Shown: one piece after another, positions 25,644 through 34,146 of the stretch | Numbering within the stretch: position 1 is the stretch's first letter | Layout: every line of letters starts with the position of its first letter | NCBI RefSeq assembly: GCF_008033135.1 | Contig: NZ_CP041335.1 | Span: 1,431,925 to 1,495,924, forward strand | DNA: 64,000 nt | Direction: 5' to 3' | DNA from: Chitinolyticbacter meiyuanensis | GTDB lineage: Bacteria; Pseudomonadota; Gammaproteobacteria; Burkholderiales; Chitinibacteraceae | The notes under the pieces: generated by a model | What the model was told of the DNA's origin: nothing | Seen by the model: only the letters and a program-made list of their open reading frames with translations | The model's database searches: none | Position numbers and translations under genes: made by a program

Positions 25644-25662
25644 AAAAATGAGAACCACTATC
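25644..25662 (+). promoter_or_regulatory. Fur box upstream of feoA
   Basis: AAAAATGAGAACCACTATC matches 14 of 19 positions of the classical Fur box GATAATGATAATCATTATC. It ends 17 bases before the feoA ATG. Iron-loaded Fur binding here would repress the ferrous iron uptake operon. The site is predicted by match and context. Confidence 0.7.
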
Positions 25663-25679
25663 AATACGGAGTGGCGATC

Positions 25680-25910
25680 ATGCAACTGTCGGCGATGCAG
25701 TCGGGCGAGCGCGGTACCGTGCTGGCCTACGGGGCAGGGCAAAAGGCCTATCGCCAGCGCCTGCTGGCGATGGGGCTGATGCCGGGCACCGTATTCACCG
25801 TGGTGCGGGTGGCGCCACTCGGTGATCCGTACGAGCTGACCCTGCGCGGCTACACGCTGAGCCTGCGCAAGCACGAGGCAGCGATGTTGCTGGTGGAGCC
25901 GGTGCGATGA
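25680..25910 (+). CDS. feoA: Ferrous iron transport protein A
   Basis: This small cytoplasmic SH3-like protein (76 residues) is required for FeoB-dependent Fe(II) uptake. FeoA hallmarks are QRLLAMGLMPGTVFTVVR and the C-terminal LSLRKHEAAMLLVE. The ATG at 25680 has GGAG eight bases upstream. In-frame starts further up would run through the Fur box. Its TGA overlaps the feoB ATG by four bases. Confidence 0.95.
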   Translation: MQLSAMQSGERGTVLAYGAGQKAYRQRLLAMGLMPGTVFTVVRVAPLGDPYELTLRGYTLSLRKHEAAMLLVEPVR

Positions 25911-28168
25911 GCACCCCGCGCACGGTCGCGCTGATCGGCAACCCCAATAGCGGCAAGACTACCCTGTTCAACGTGCTGACCGGCAGCAACCAGCAGGTCG
26001 GCAACTGGCCGGGGGTGACGGTCGAGCGCAAGAGCGGCGTGCTGCGGCATGGCATGGCGCGCATCGAGCTGGTCGACCTGCCCGGTGTCTACACGCTGAA
26101 CACAGCCGGTGATGGTGCGGCGGACGAGCGCGTGGCACGCGACTACCTGCGTAGCGGCGCGGCCGATCTGGTAGTTGATATCGTCGATGCCGCCAACCTC
26201 GAACGTAATCTCTACCTCACCACCCAATTGCTGGCGCAGGGCGTGAAGGTGCTGGTGGTGCTCAACATGGTCGATGTGGCCCAGGCAGCCGGGGTCGAGA
26301 TCGATACCGAGGTACTGGCGGTGCGCCTCGGTTGCCCGGTGCTCGCCGTTTCCGCGGCGCGGCGGCGTGGCATACGCGAGCTGAAGGCGGCCATTGCCGC
26401 CGGGCAGGGCGCTGCGCCGGGCGTGGCGCTCGATCTGCCGGCTTCGGTGGAGCATGCCGTCACGATGCTGGCCGCCGAAATGGACGCGGGCAGGGTTGCG
26501 ACAACTCAGACTGCGCTACGCCTGCTCGAGGGCGATGCCGAGGCCGAGCGGCAGCATGCAAGGCTGTTGCCGCAAGTCGCCTTGGCCCAGGCACAGATCA
26601 CCGCAGCGGAAGGGCTGGAGCCCGACATCCTGATTGCCGATGCCCGCTATCGTTTTGCCGGGGATGCATGCCGCGCCGCGCGCAGGGTCTCTGGCCTGGC
26701 ATCCCACTCGCTGACCGAGTGCATCGATCGCATCGTGCTCAACCGGTGGCTGGGTTTACCGGTATTCATCGGCGTGATGTATTTGATGTTCCTGTTCACC
26801 ATCGACGTCGGCAGTGCCTTTATCGACGTGTTCGACCAGGGTTTTGCCGCGCTGCTGGTCGATGGCCCGGCTCACTGGCTGGCGCAGGCTGGCATACCCG
26901 AATGGTTGATCGTGCTGCAGCGCGGTGCTGGCAGTGGGGTACAGACGGTGGCGACCTTCGTGCCGGTGATCGCGAGCCTGTACTTGATCCTGTCCGCGCT
27001 GGAGGACAGCGGCTACATGGCGCGGGCCGCCTTCGTGATGGACCGCGCGATGCGTGCGTTGGGCCTGCCCGGCAAGGCCTTTGTCCCCTTGTTGTTGGGC
27101 TTTGGCTGCAACGTGCCCGCCATCATGGCGACACGCACGCTGGAAAACCGGCGCGACCGCATCCTGACCGCGATGATGGCACCGTTCATGTCCTGCGGCG
27201 CGCGCTTGCCGGTCTACACGTTGTTTGCGGCCGCCTTCTTCCCCGCCAGCGGCCAGAACGTGGTGTTCGCGCTGTATCTCGTCGGCATGGCCTGCGCGGT
27301 GGCGACGGCCTGGCTGCTGCGCCACAGCCTGCTGCCGGGCGACGGGGCGCCGCTGGTGATGGAGCTGCCGCGCTATCACCTGCCCAGTCCGACGGTGATC
27401 GCCCGCCGTGCGATGCAGCGGTTGCGCGATTTCGTGATCGGCGCCGGGCGCATCATCGTGCCCATGGTGGTGGTGCTGTCGCTGCTGAACAGCATGGGCA
27501 CCGATGGCTCGCTGGGCCACGAAGACAGCGAGCAGTCGGCCCTGGCCTCGGTTGGCAAGGTGCTGGCCCCGGCCTTCGCACCGCTCGGCATCGCCGAGCA
27601 CAACTGGCAGGCCGCGGTCGGCCTGTTCACCGGGGTGCTGGCCAAAGAGGCCGTGGTGGGCACGCTCAACGCGCTCTATACGCCCGCTGCCCCGGCGGAG
27701 GAAGGGTTCGACCTGGGCGAGCGGCTGCAGGCGGCCTGGCAGACGGTGCCCGACAACCTGGCCGCACTCGGCGGCAAGCTGGGCGATCCGCTCGGGCTCG
27801 ATGTCGGTGATCTCTCCGACAGTGCCAGCGCTGCGGCAGGGCTGGAGGCCTCGGTCTCGACATTCTCGGTGATGCGGGCAAGCTTCGATGGCGGGGCTGG
27901 CGCATTTGCCTACCTGCTGCTCATCCTGCTCTACACGCCGTGCCTCGCCACCCTGGGGGCGATCCGCGGCGAACTCGGCACGCGCTGGGCGCTGTTCGCC
28001 GCGGGCTGGACCTTCGCTGTCGGCTATGGCGTTGCCAGTGCCTATTACCAACTGGCCCGCGCCGGCTGGTGGTCCTGGCAGGGCGGGCTGGCATTGGGCG
28101 CTTGCGCGTTGGGCATCGCTGTCTTGCTTGCCGTACCGCGCTGCTGGCCGCGCATCACGGAGGTGTGA
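25907..28168 (+). CDS. feoB: Ferrous iron transport protein B
   Basis: This is the inner-membrane Fe(II) permease (753 residues) with an N-terminal G-protein domain. G1 GNPNSGKT is at 11-18, switch region G3 DLPGVYTL near 58, and G4 NMVDVA near 119. The membrane domain starts near 270. The two Gate motifs surround LLLGFGCNVPAIMATRTLE and FMSCGARLPVYTLFAAAFF, which contain the conserved cysteines. A second half with six more helices follows. It is coupled to feoA by overlap and to feoC by a 2-base gap. Confidence 0.96.
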   Translation: MSTPRTVALIGNPNSGKTTLFNVLTGSNQQVGNWPGVTVERKSGVLRHGMARIELVDLPGVYTLNTAGDGAADERVARDYLRSGAADLVVDIVDAANLERNLYLTTQLLAQGVKVLVVLNMVDVAQAAGVEIDTEVLAVRLGCPVLAVSAARRRGIRELKAAIAAGQGAAPGVALDLPASVEHAVTMLAAEMDAGRVATTQTALRLLEGDAEAERQHARLLPQVALAQAQITAAEGLEPDILIADARYRFAGDACRAARRVSGLASHSLTECIDRIVLNRWLGLPVFIGVMYLMFLFTIDVGSAFIDVFDQGFAALLVDGPAHWLAQAGIPEWLIVLQRGAGSGVQTVATFVPVIASLYLILSALEDSGYMARAAFVMDRAMRALGLPGKAFVPLLLGFGCNVPAIMATRTLENRRDRILTAMMAPFMSCGARLPVYTLFAAAFFPASGQNVVFALYLVGMACAVATAWLLRHSLLPGDGAPLVMELPRYHLPSPTVIARRAMQRLRDFVIGAGRIIVPMVVVLSLLNSMGTDGSLGHEDSEQSALASVGKVLAPAFAPLGIAEHNWQAAVGLFTGVLAKEAVVGTLNALYTPAAPAEEGFDLGERLQAAWQTVPDNLAALGGKLGDPLGLDVGDLSDSASAAAGLEASVSTFSVMRASFDGGAGAFAYLLLILLYTPCLATLGAIRGELGTRWALFAAGWTFAVGYGVASAYYQLARAGWWSWQGGLALGACALGIAVLLAVPRCWPRITEV

Positions 28169-28170
28169 TC

Positions 28171-28398
28171 ATGGGACTGCTCGAACTGAAACAGTATCTG
28201 CAGGGACGTGGCACCGTCGATACCGGTCAAGTGGCGCTGCATTTCGGCGTTGAGACCTCGGCTGTGCAGCAACTGGCAGAGGACTGGGCTGCGCGGGGGC
28301 GCCTACAACTGATGCAGCCGGCCGCACGCTGTGGCGCCAAGCGCTGCAGTGGTTGCTGCACCTCGCCGCCGGCCACGCTGCTGCGCTGGCTGGAGTAG
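28171..28398 (+). CDS. feoC: FeoC-like small winged-helix protein
   Basis: This 75-residue protein is encoded 2 bases after feoB with ribosome-binding site CGGAGGTG. The N-terminal 48 residues look like a winged helix (MGLLELKQYLQGRGTVD, then GVETSAVQQLAEDWAARGRL). Four cysteines follow at 54, 59, 62 and 63 (RCGAKRCSGCC), as in FeoC proteins that bind an oxygen-sensitive Fe-S cluster. FeoC may protect FeoB from proteolysis or regulate it. The role here is inferred from position. Confidence 0.8.
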   Translation: MGLLELKQYLQGRGTVDTGQVALHFGVETSAVQQLAEDWAARGRLQLMQPAARCGAKRCSGCCTSPPATLLRWLE

Positions 28399-28434
28399 GT
28401 ACAATCGTGGTTTTTGCGATGGGTGGAGGCCACG

Positions 28435-28917
28435 ATGGCGCGTTACGCAGTACTGATGGTATGCACGGGAAACATCTGCCGTAGCCCAACGGCCGACGGT
28501 GTGCTGCGCCAGCTGGTACGCGATGCCGGGCTCGCGGGCGAGATCGAGGTCGATTCGGTGGGCACGCACGACTACCACGTCGGCGAGGCGCCGGACCGCC
28601 GCGCGCAGTCGCACGCCAAGCGCCGTGGTTATGACTTGTCCACCTTGCGCGCACGCGAAGTCAGCGCCGCTGACTATCGCCATTTCGACCTGATCCTGGC
28701 GATGGACGAGGGACATCTCTCCATTCTGCAGCGGCGTTGCCCAGCCGAGCTCCGCCACAAGATCCATTTGTTCCTGGAGTTTGCCAGCGCGCATGCCGAG
28801 CGCGAGGTCCCCGATCCCTACTACGGCGGGCCGGAAGGTTTCGAGCATGTGCTCGACCTGGTGGAGGACGGCTGCGCCGGCGTGCTGCAGCATGCGCGCG
28901 AACAACTGGCGCGCTGA
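28435..28917 (+). CDS. Low-molecular-weight protein-tyrosine phosphatase
   Basis: This 160-residue cytoplasmic phosphatase has the P-loop CTGNICRS at residues 10-17 (nucleophile Cys10, Arg16) and the general-acid loop DPYYGG near residue 127. The ATG at 28435 follows GGTGGAGG and removes an unconserved 7-residue N-terminal extension. A TACAAT hexamer 30 bases upstream may be its -10. There is no adjacent tyrosine kinase or capsule gene, so the target is unknown. It could also act on small phosphate esters. Confidence 0.92.
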   Translation: MARYAVLMVCTGNICRSPTADGVLRQLVRDAGLAGEIEVDSVGTHDYHVGEAPDRRAQSHAKRRGYDLSTLRAREVSAADYRHFDLILAMDEGHLSILQRRCPAELRHKIHLFLEFASAHAEREVPDPYYGGPEGFEHVLDLVEDGCAGVLQHAREQLAR

Positions 28918-28936
28918 CCAGTGGCAAAGTCCGCGA

Positions 28937-28965
28937 TTGCCGTTGTAAGGAAGCGCCGGTACACT
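28937..28965 (+). promoter_or_regulatory. Sigma70 promoter for the Mn riboswitch transcript
   Basis: TTGCCG at 28937-28942 and TACACT at 28960-28965 are separated by 17 bases. A start site near 28972 would put the riboswitch at the very 5' end of the transcript, as expected. Confidence 0.6.
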
Positions 28966-28972
28966 GCCCGCT

Positions 28973-29156
28973 TTTGCCCTTCGGGGGAGTAGCCGCCCGC
29001 GCGCCAGTCGCCGCGGGGGATGCGTCAACATACTTGGGCCGCAGCCCATGGCGCACCCGGCCTCGCAGTCTGCGAGGCTAGGCAAGACCTGAGGACCATG
29101 TACGCACGCTCTGGGTGGGCCGTGTGGCATGGCCTCACGTTGCCCACCCCCGGAGT
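28973..29156 (+). ncRNA. yybP-ykoY manganese riboswitch and expression platform
   Basis: The 5' leader contains the conserved pieces of the yybP-ykoY family in order: GGGGGAGTAG (28983-28992), GTCAACATAC (29024-29033) and GGCAAGACC (29081-29089). These build the two loops that meet around Mn(II). Downstream, GGGTGGGC (29113-29120) pairs perfectly with GCCCACCC (29142-29149), with an inner CGTG/CACG pair. The 3' arm abuts the ribosome-binding sequence CCGGAG. That makes a plausible translational on/off switch for the downstream exporter gene. Mn(II) sensing is established for the family. The exact switching mechanism here is inferred. Confidence 0.88.
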
Positions 29157-29165
29157 ATGCCCCGC

Positions 29166-29732
29166 ATGGATGCCTTCCTCGTTTCGACCGGTGTGGTCGC
29201 CCTCGCTGAAATCGGTGACAAGACCCAGCTACTGGCCCTGATCCTTGCCGCCCGGTTCCGCCGCCCCTGGCCCATCGTGGCCGGCATCTTCGTCGCCACC
29301 ATCCTCAATCATTTTGCTGCCGGCTGGGTTGGCCAGTGGGTTGCCCACTTCGTCAATGCCGACGTGCTGCGCTGGGTGATCGGCATCGGCTTCCTCGCCA
29401 TCGCCGCCTGGGCCTGTATCCCGGACGAGATGGACGAGGGCGATTCCGAGGTCAAGCCCTATGGCGCCTTCATCGCCACCGCCATCGCCTTCTTTCTCGC
29501 CGAGATCGGCGACAAGACGCAGGTTGCCACCGTGGCGCTGGCCATCAAGTATTCGCCGCTCTGGATGGTCGTGGTCGGCACCACCGTGGGCATGATGATC
29601 GCCAATGTGCCGGCGGTATGGCTGGGCAAGTGGATCAGCGACCGGCTGCACATCCTGCGCTATGTCCGCTTTGCCGCGGCAGCGGTGTTCGCTGTGCTTG
29701 GCGTGCTTGCGCTCGCCAACTTCGGCGTCTAG
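29166..29732 (+). CDS. TMEM165/GDT1 family (UPF0016) manganese exporter
   Basis: This 188-residue inner-membrane protein of the UPF0016/GDT1 family consists of two homologous halves, each with the signature E-x-G-D-K-T: ALAEIGDKTQLLAL near residue 17 and LAEIGDKTQVATVAL near 118. Members transport Mn(II) and/or Ca(II) against protons. Bacterial ones are Mn exporters. I prefer the ATG at 29166 (10 bases after GGAG). An ATG at 29157 is too close to that site. The upstream Mn riboswitch strongly supports a manganese-efflux role. Confidence 0.9.
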   Translation: MDAFLVSTGVVALAEIGDKTQLLALILAARFRRPWPIVAGIFVATILNHFAAGWVGQWVAHFVNADVLRWVIGIGFLAIAAWACIPDEMDEGDSEVKPYGAFIATAIAFFLAEIGDKTQVATVALAIKYSPLWMVVVGTTVGMMIANVPAVWLGKWISDRLHILRYVRFAAAAVFAVLGVLALANFGV

Positions 29733-29811
29733 CGTGGCGAATAAACCGCAAGACCCAACTACAAGAAATCAAATCGTTAACCGATCGACAGTCGCACTCA
29801 GGGAGCCCAGC

Positions 29812-31104
29812 ATGCTGGAATCGTTCTTCAAGCTGAAGGAGCATGGCACCGACGTCAGGACCGAGGTTCTGGCCGGTTTCACCACGTTCCTGACGATGGC
29901 CTACATCATCTTCGTGAACCCCTCGATCCTGGCCATCACAGGCATGGATTTCAGCGCCGTGTTCGTTGCCACCTGCCTGGCAGCGGCGCTGGGCACTGCC
30001 ATCATGGGCCTCGTGGCCAACTACCCGATCGCGCTGGCACCGGGCATGGGCCTCAATGCCTATTTCACCTTCTCGGTGGTGAAGGGCATGGGCGTGAGCT
30101 GGCAGGTGGCGCTGGGGGCGGTGTTCATCTCCGGCATCATTTTCCTTGCGGTCAGCCTCTTCAAGGTGCGGGAAGCCATCGTCAACGCGATTCCGCAGTC
30201 GCTGAAGTTCGCCATCTCCGCCGGCGTCGGTTTCTTCCTCGCCATCATCGCGTTGAAGAACGCCGGCGTGATCAAGGGCTCGGAGGCCACGCTGGTGACG
30301 CTGGGCGACATCCACGCCCCGACCACGCTGCTGGCCATCTTCGGTTTCTTCCTGATCGTGGCACTGGAATACCGCCGCGTGCACGGCTCCATCATCATTG
30401 GCATCCTGGCGGTGACCGTGCTGTCGGTGCTGTTGGGCCTCTCCAAGTTCGAAGGCGTGTTCTCCGCGCCGCCGTCGCTGGCGCCGACCTTCATGCAGAT
30501 GGACCTCGCCGGTGCGCTGAACGTGGGCCTGCTGGGCGTGGTGTTCGTGTTCTTCTTCGTCGACCTGTTCGATACCACCGGCACGCTGGTGGGGGTGTCG
30601 CACCGCGCCGGGCTGCTCGACAAGGATGGCAAGCTGCCGCGGCTGAAGAAAGCGCTGCTGGCCGATTCGATCGCCATCTCGGCCGGCGCCGCGATGGGCA
30701 CATCGTCGACCACCGCCTATATCGAATCGGCCGCCGGCACTGCGGTCGGCGGGCGTACCGGCCTGACTTCGGTCGTCGTCGCACTGTTGTTCCTTGCCGC
30801 GCTGTTCCTTTCGCCGCTGGCTGCCACCGTGCCGGCCTACGCCACTGCGCCCGCGCTATGCTACGTGGCGGTGCTGATGGCGCGCGGCTTGGCCGAGATC
30901 GAGTGGGGCGACCTCACCGAATCGGCCCCGGCGGTGATGACTGCACTCGCCATGCCTTTTACCTTCTCGATCGCCGACGGCATCGCGTTCGGTTTCATCA
31001 GCTATGTGCTGATCAAGGTGTTGGCCGGCCGCTTCCGTGATCTGACCCCGGCCGTGGTGATCATCGCCGCGCTGTGGGTGGTGAAGTTCGCCTTCTTCCA
31101 CTAA
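29812..31104 (+). CDS. AzgA-type purine permease (NCS2 family)
   Basis: This 430-residue inner-membrane permease resembles AzgA/AdeP-type hypoxanthine/adenine/guanine transporters. It has 12 or more hydrophobic segments. Early hallmarks are [20 protein letters not shown] and [14 protein letters not shown]. Later ones are [19 protein letters not shown] and [20 protein letters not shown], which contribute to the substrate site. The ATG at 29812 follows GGGAG. It is followed by apt and hpt on the same strand, so imported bases are converted directly to nucleotides. Confidence 0.92.
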   Translation: MLESFFKLKEHGTDVRTEVLAGFTTFLTMAYIIFVNPSILAITGMDFSAVFVATCLAAALGTAIMGLVANYPIALAPGMGLNAYFTFSVVKGMGVSWQVALGAVFISGIIFLAVSLFKVREAIVNAIPQSLKFAISAGVGFFLAIIALKNAGVIKGSEATLVTLGDIHAPTTLLAIFGFFLIVALEYRRVHGSIIIGILAVTVLSVLLGLSKFEGVFSAPPSLAPTFMQMDLAGALNVGLLGVVFVFFFVDLFDTTGTLVGVSHRAGLLDKDGKLPRLKKALLADSIAISAGAAMGTSSTTAYIESAAGTAVGGRTGLTSVVVALLFLAALFLSPLAATVPAYATAPALCYVAVLMARGLAEIEWGDLTESAPAVMTALAMPFTFSIADGIAFGFISYVLIKVLAGRFRDLTPAVVIIAALWVVKFAFFH

Positions 31105-31130
31105 GCGCCACGCTACCGAACAGGCCCACC

Positions 31131-31694
31131 ATGCCGATGCTGCCCGACGATCTGCCGCTTTACGCCGACTACATCCAGTCCCGCATCCGCACGGTGCCGG
31201 ACTGGCCGGAGCCGGGCGTGATGTTCCGCGACATCACCCCGCTGCTGCAGGACCCGAAGGCCTTCCGCCTTTTGGTCGACACCTTCGTCCATCGCTATAT
31301 GGACCTCGAGCTCGACTTCGTCGCCGGCGTCGATGCGCGTGGCTTCATCCTCGGTGCGGTGGTGGCCTACGAGCTCAACCTCGGCTTCGTGCCGATCCGC
31401 AAGAAGGGCAAGCTGCCCTACTTGACCGAGGCCGAGGAATACGAGCTGGAATATGGCTCGGCAACGGTCGAGATCCACACCGATGCCTGCAAGCCGGGCG
31501 ATCGCGTGCTGCTGATCGATGATCTCGTTGCCACTGGCGGGACCATGATCGCGGCCGCCAAGCTGCTGCAGCGGTTGGGTGCCACTGTGGTCGAGGCCGC
31601 GGCCATCGTCGATCTGCCGGAGCTCGGCGGCTCGAAGCTGATTGCCGACAAGCACATCCCGCTCTATACGATTTGCAATTTCGCCGGCCACTGA
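31131..31694 (+). CDS. apt: Adenine phosphoribosyltransferase
   Basis: This salvage enzyme (187 residues) makes AMP from adenine and PRPP. The PRPP-binding motif [14 protein letters not shown] is near residue 125, and the family N-terminus [20 protein letters not shown] is clear. The flexible-loop region [10 protein letters not shown] is also present. It sits 26 bases after the purine permease. An ATG six bases later is an alternative start. Confidence 0.95.
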   Translation: MPMLPDDLPLYADYIQSRIRTVPDWPEPGVMFRDITPLLQDPKAFRLLVDTFVHRYMDLELDFVAGVDARGFILGAVVAYELNLGFVPIRKKGKLPYLTEAEEYELEYGSATVEIHTDACKPGDRVLLIDDLVATGGTMIAAAKLLQRLGATVVEAAAIVDLPELGGSKLIADKHIPLYTICNFAGH

Positions 31695-31718
31695 GCCGGC
31701 CCCCACTGGACGACAAGC

Positions 31719-32273
31719 ATGACGCTGGAACTGCCCGCAGCCCTCACCATCATCGACAACGCCGACTGCCTGCACAGCGAGGCCGAGGTGCATGCCGCGC
31801 TCGATCGCATGGCGGCCGGCATCACCGCGCGCGTCGCCAGCAGCAACCCCATCGTCTACACGATCATGAACGGCGGCCTGATCGTGGCCGGGCACCTGCT
31901 GCCCAAGCTGCGCTTCCCGCTGGAGTGCTCGTACCTGCATGCCACGCGCTACCGGCATGAGACCAGCGGCGGCGCGCTCAACTGGAAGGTGGCGCCGACC
32001 GAGGAGCTGAAGGGGCGCACCATCGTCATCATCGACGACATCCTCGACGAGGGACATACGCTCGCGGCAGTGATCGACTACTGCAAGCGCCAGGGCGCCA
32101 AGGAAGTGCTGGTGGCGGTGTTGGTCGACAAGCAGCATGACCGCAAGGCACCGGGTGTCAGCGCCGATTTCGTCGGCCTCAAGGTCGAAGACCGCTTCCT
32201 GTTCGGCTGCGGCATGGATTACCAGGGCTACTGGCGTAACACGCTGGCGATCTATGCCGTGAAGGGGCTGTAG
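31719..32273 (+). CDS. hpt: Hypoxanthine-guanine phosphoribosyltransferase
   Basis: This salvage enzyme (184 residues) makes IMP/GMP from hypoxanthine/guanine and PRPP. The PRPP motif IVIIDDILDEGHTL is near residue 104, and IMNGGLIVAGHLL near 49 matches the beta-proteobacterial HGPRT group. The C-terminal aromatic region FGCGMDYQGYWRN holds the purine-binding residues. It is the last gene of the purine-salvage operon, and a strong terminator follows. Confidence 0.92.
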   Translation: MTLELPAALTIIDNADCLHSEAEVHAALDRMAAGITARVASSNPIVYTIMNGGLIVAGHLLPKLRFPLECSYLHATRYRHETSGGALNWKVAPTEELKGRTIVIIDDILDEGHTLAAVIDYCKRQGAKEVLVAVLVDKQHDRKAPGVSADFVGLKVEDRFLFGCGMDYQGYWRNTLAIYAVKGL

Positions 32274-32293
32274 GCCTTTCGCTGAGCGCACAG

Positions 32294-32317
32294 GGCGGCC
32301 GCATGGCCGCCTTTTTT
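32294..32317 (+). terminator. Terminator of the purine-salvage operon
   Basis: GGCGGCC and GGCCGCC form a 7-bp stem with loop GCAT, followed by six T (32312-32317), 20 bases after the hpt stop. Confidence 0.92.
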
Positions 32318-32388
32318 ATGCCCGCTTGATGATCGATCCTATAGCATGAGCCGCCTTACGGCTTTGCTGCCTTGTTCCTGGATATGCC

Positions 32389-34047
32389 ATGACTGCCGAT
32401 CCGCTCGTCCGCCATTTCCGCCAGGTGTTGATCTGGCCGCTGCAACTGATGCCGATGCCGGGGGCCGGCCTGATGGGGCAGCAATGGCAGGCGATGCAGG
32501 CGCTGGCAAGGCAGGGCTCGCCGTGGCAGCCGCGTCCGACCGAATTCCATGGCGATCCGGCGGCTTTCCAGGAACGGCACTACCGCGAGTTCGTTACCTT
32601 CCTGCCCTACGTGCAGCGCTTCCTCTACGGCGAGGGCGGCAGCGAGTGCACTGACGCGGCGAGTGCGGGCAAATCACCACTGCATGTGTTTCGCCGTACC
32701 GACGTGCAACGGGTGCGGGTGACGCTGGCTGACGGGGCGCCGATCGAGCTGCAGGTCGCCCACATCGACCTGTATTTCTTCTTTGACCTCGATATTGCCA
32801 TCCTCGCCTTCGAGGTGATGGGCGGGGACGAGCCCTTGTCGCGGGTGCAGGATCTGCTCTATCGCTTTGGCCGCGCCTATCCGGCGCAATGGGACGACGA
32901 CGGCAGTGCCAGCAATTGCCCGCGCCGAGTGGAGTGGCTCGATGCCGACGGCGTGGAGTTGGCGGTTTCCGATTACGAAGCACGTAGCGAATATCTCAGC
33001 CACATGGGCACCTGGCGGGCGCCGCGCATGGCCGCACACTGGGATTGGCTGCTGCAGCCGATGGCGCTGCACCATTCGGAGGACGGCGGCGGGGTGCGCT
33101 ATCGCCAGCTCGAATACCACCGCATGCCGCTGATGGCCTACCTCGCTGTCGACGATCCATTCGCGCTGTCCGAGGAGCAGTTCTATCGCCTCGGCATGGT
33201 CACCCGGCCCAGCGAGGGGTTGCCGCATTCGACACGGATCTACCAGGAGTTCCTGCGCGACTGCTGCTTCGAGCGCTTCTGGTCGCCCGATCGCAGCGAT
33301 GCCGCAGCGTCCACCCGCATGCTGTGCAACGGCTATGCCTTCGTGGTGGTCGGCATGCATGGCAATCCGTTCTTCGCCAACGCACTGACTGGCGTGCTAG
33401 GGCAGTTTCGCCATCAGTATTTCCTGCTGACGCTGATCGCTCATTTCCACAAGGCGGTGCTGCTGCTGTTCTCCGAGCGGCTGGCCGGCGCGCTCGCGCG
33501 GCTCAATGTGCACGATCCCTTGTCGGTGCGTCTCTTCAAGCGCGAGACGCGCATCCTGATGGCGGTGTTCCTGCGCTTCACGCAGCGCTACTGGTTCCGT
33601 GAAGTCTCCAACCAGCTGGTCGCCGACAAACTCTTCGTGATGCTGCGCCACCACCTGGATACTCAGGCGTTGTTCGACGAGGTGCGCGAATCGATGCAGC
33701 GCATGAACCAGTACCTGGAAAACGATGACCTGCGCCGCCAGGCCGATACCGTGGTGCGGCTGACCGTGGTGACCATCCTCGGCCTGATCGGTACTACCGC
33801 CACCGGCTTTCTCGGCATGAACATCTTCGACCTCGCCGCCGAGCCTGGCTGGAAGCGTTTCCTTTACTTCATGGCGGCGCTGGTACCGACGTCGGCGCTG
33901 ACGTTCTACACGCTGTTGAAGTCGCGCGGCCTCTCCGAATTCCTCGACAGCGTGTCGGATGAACGCGTGCCCTGGCGTTGGCGCATCAAGGCTTTTCTCG
34001 GTATCTGGAAGCGCCGCCGCCGCGCCAGCGATCAGCGCGCGCCATGA
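32389..34047 (+). CDS. CorA-like divalent cation transporter, long form
   Basis: This 552-residue protein ends in two transmembrane helices with the CorA selectivity signature GMN (TGFLGMNIFDLA, near residue 475), followed by the second helix (FLYFMAALVPTSALTFYTLL) and a basic cytoplasmic tail. The cytoplasmic part is about 450 residues, far longer than the ~260 of classical CorA, and I see no close resemblance to E. coli CorA before the last 130 residues. Transport of Mg(II) or another divalent ion is likely but specificity is open. It is monocistronic, between the hpt terminator and glyA. Confidence 0.78.
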   Translation: MTADPLVRHFRQVLIWPLQLMPMPGAGLMGQQWQAMQALARQGSPWQPRPTEFHGDPAAFQERHYREFVTFLPYVQRFLYGEGGSECTDAASAGKSPLHVFRRTDVQRVRVTLADGAPIELQVAHIDLYFFFDLDIAILAFEVMGGDEPLSRVQDLLYRFGRAYPAQWDDDGSASNCPRRVEWLDADGVELAVSDYEARSEYLSHMGTWRAPRMAAHWDWLLQPMALHHSEDGGGVRYRQLEYHRMPLMAYLAVDDPFALSEEQFYRLGMVTRPSEGLPHSTRIYQEFLRDCCFERFWSPDRSDAAASTRMLCNGYAFVVVGMHGNPFFANALTGVLGQFRHQYFLLTLIAHFHKAVLLLFSERLAGALARLNVHDPLSVRLFKRETRILMAVFLRFTQRYWFREVSNQLVADKLFVMLRHHLDTQALFDEVRESMQRMNQYLENDDLRRQADTVVRLTVVTILGLIGTTATGFLGMNIFDLAAEPGWKRFLYFMAALVPTSALTFYTLLKSRGLSEFLDSVSDERVPWRWRIKAFLGIWKRRRRASDQRAP

Positions 34048-34146
34048 ATCGCTTTCATGGGGGCTTGCCGCATTCCACGGTGATAGCGAGGCGCAGCGTG
34101 TTAGAATTGCGCCAGTTTTTTCAATCGCCTACGGAAAACGGAACCC

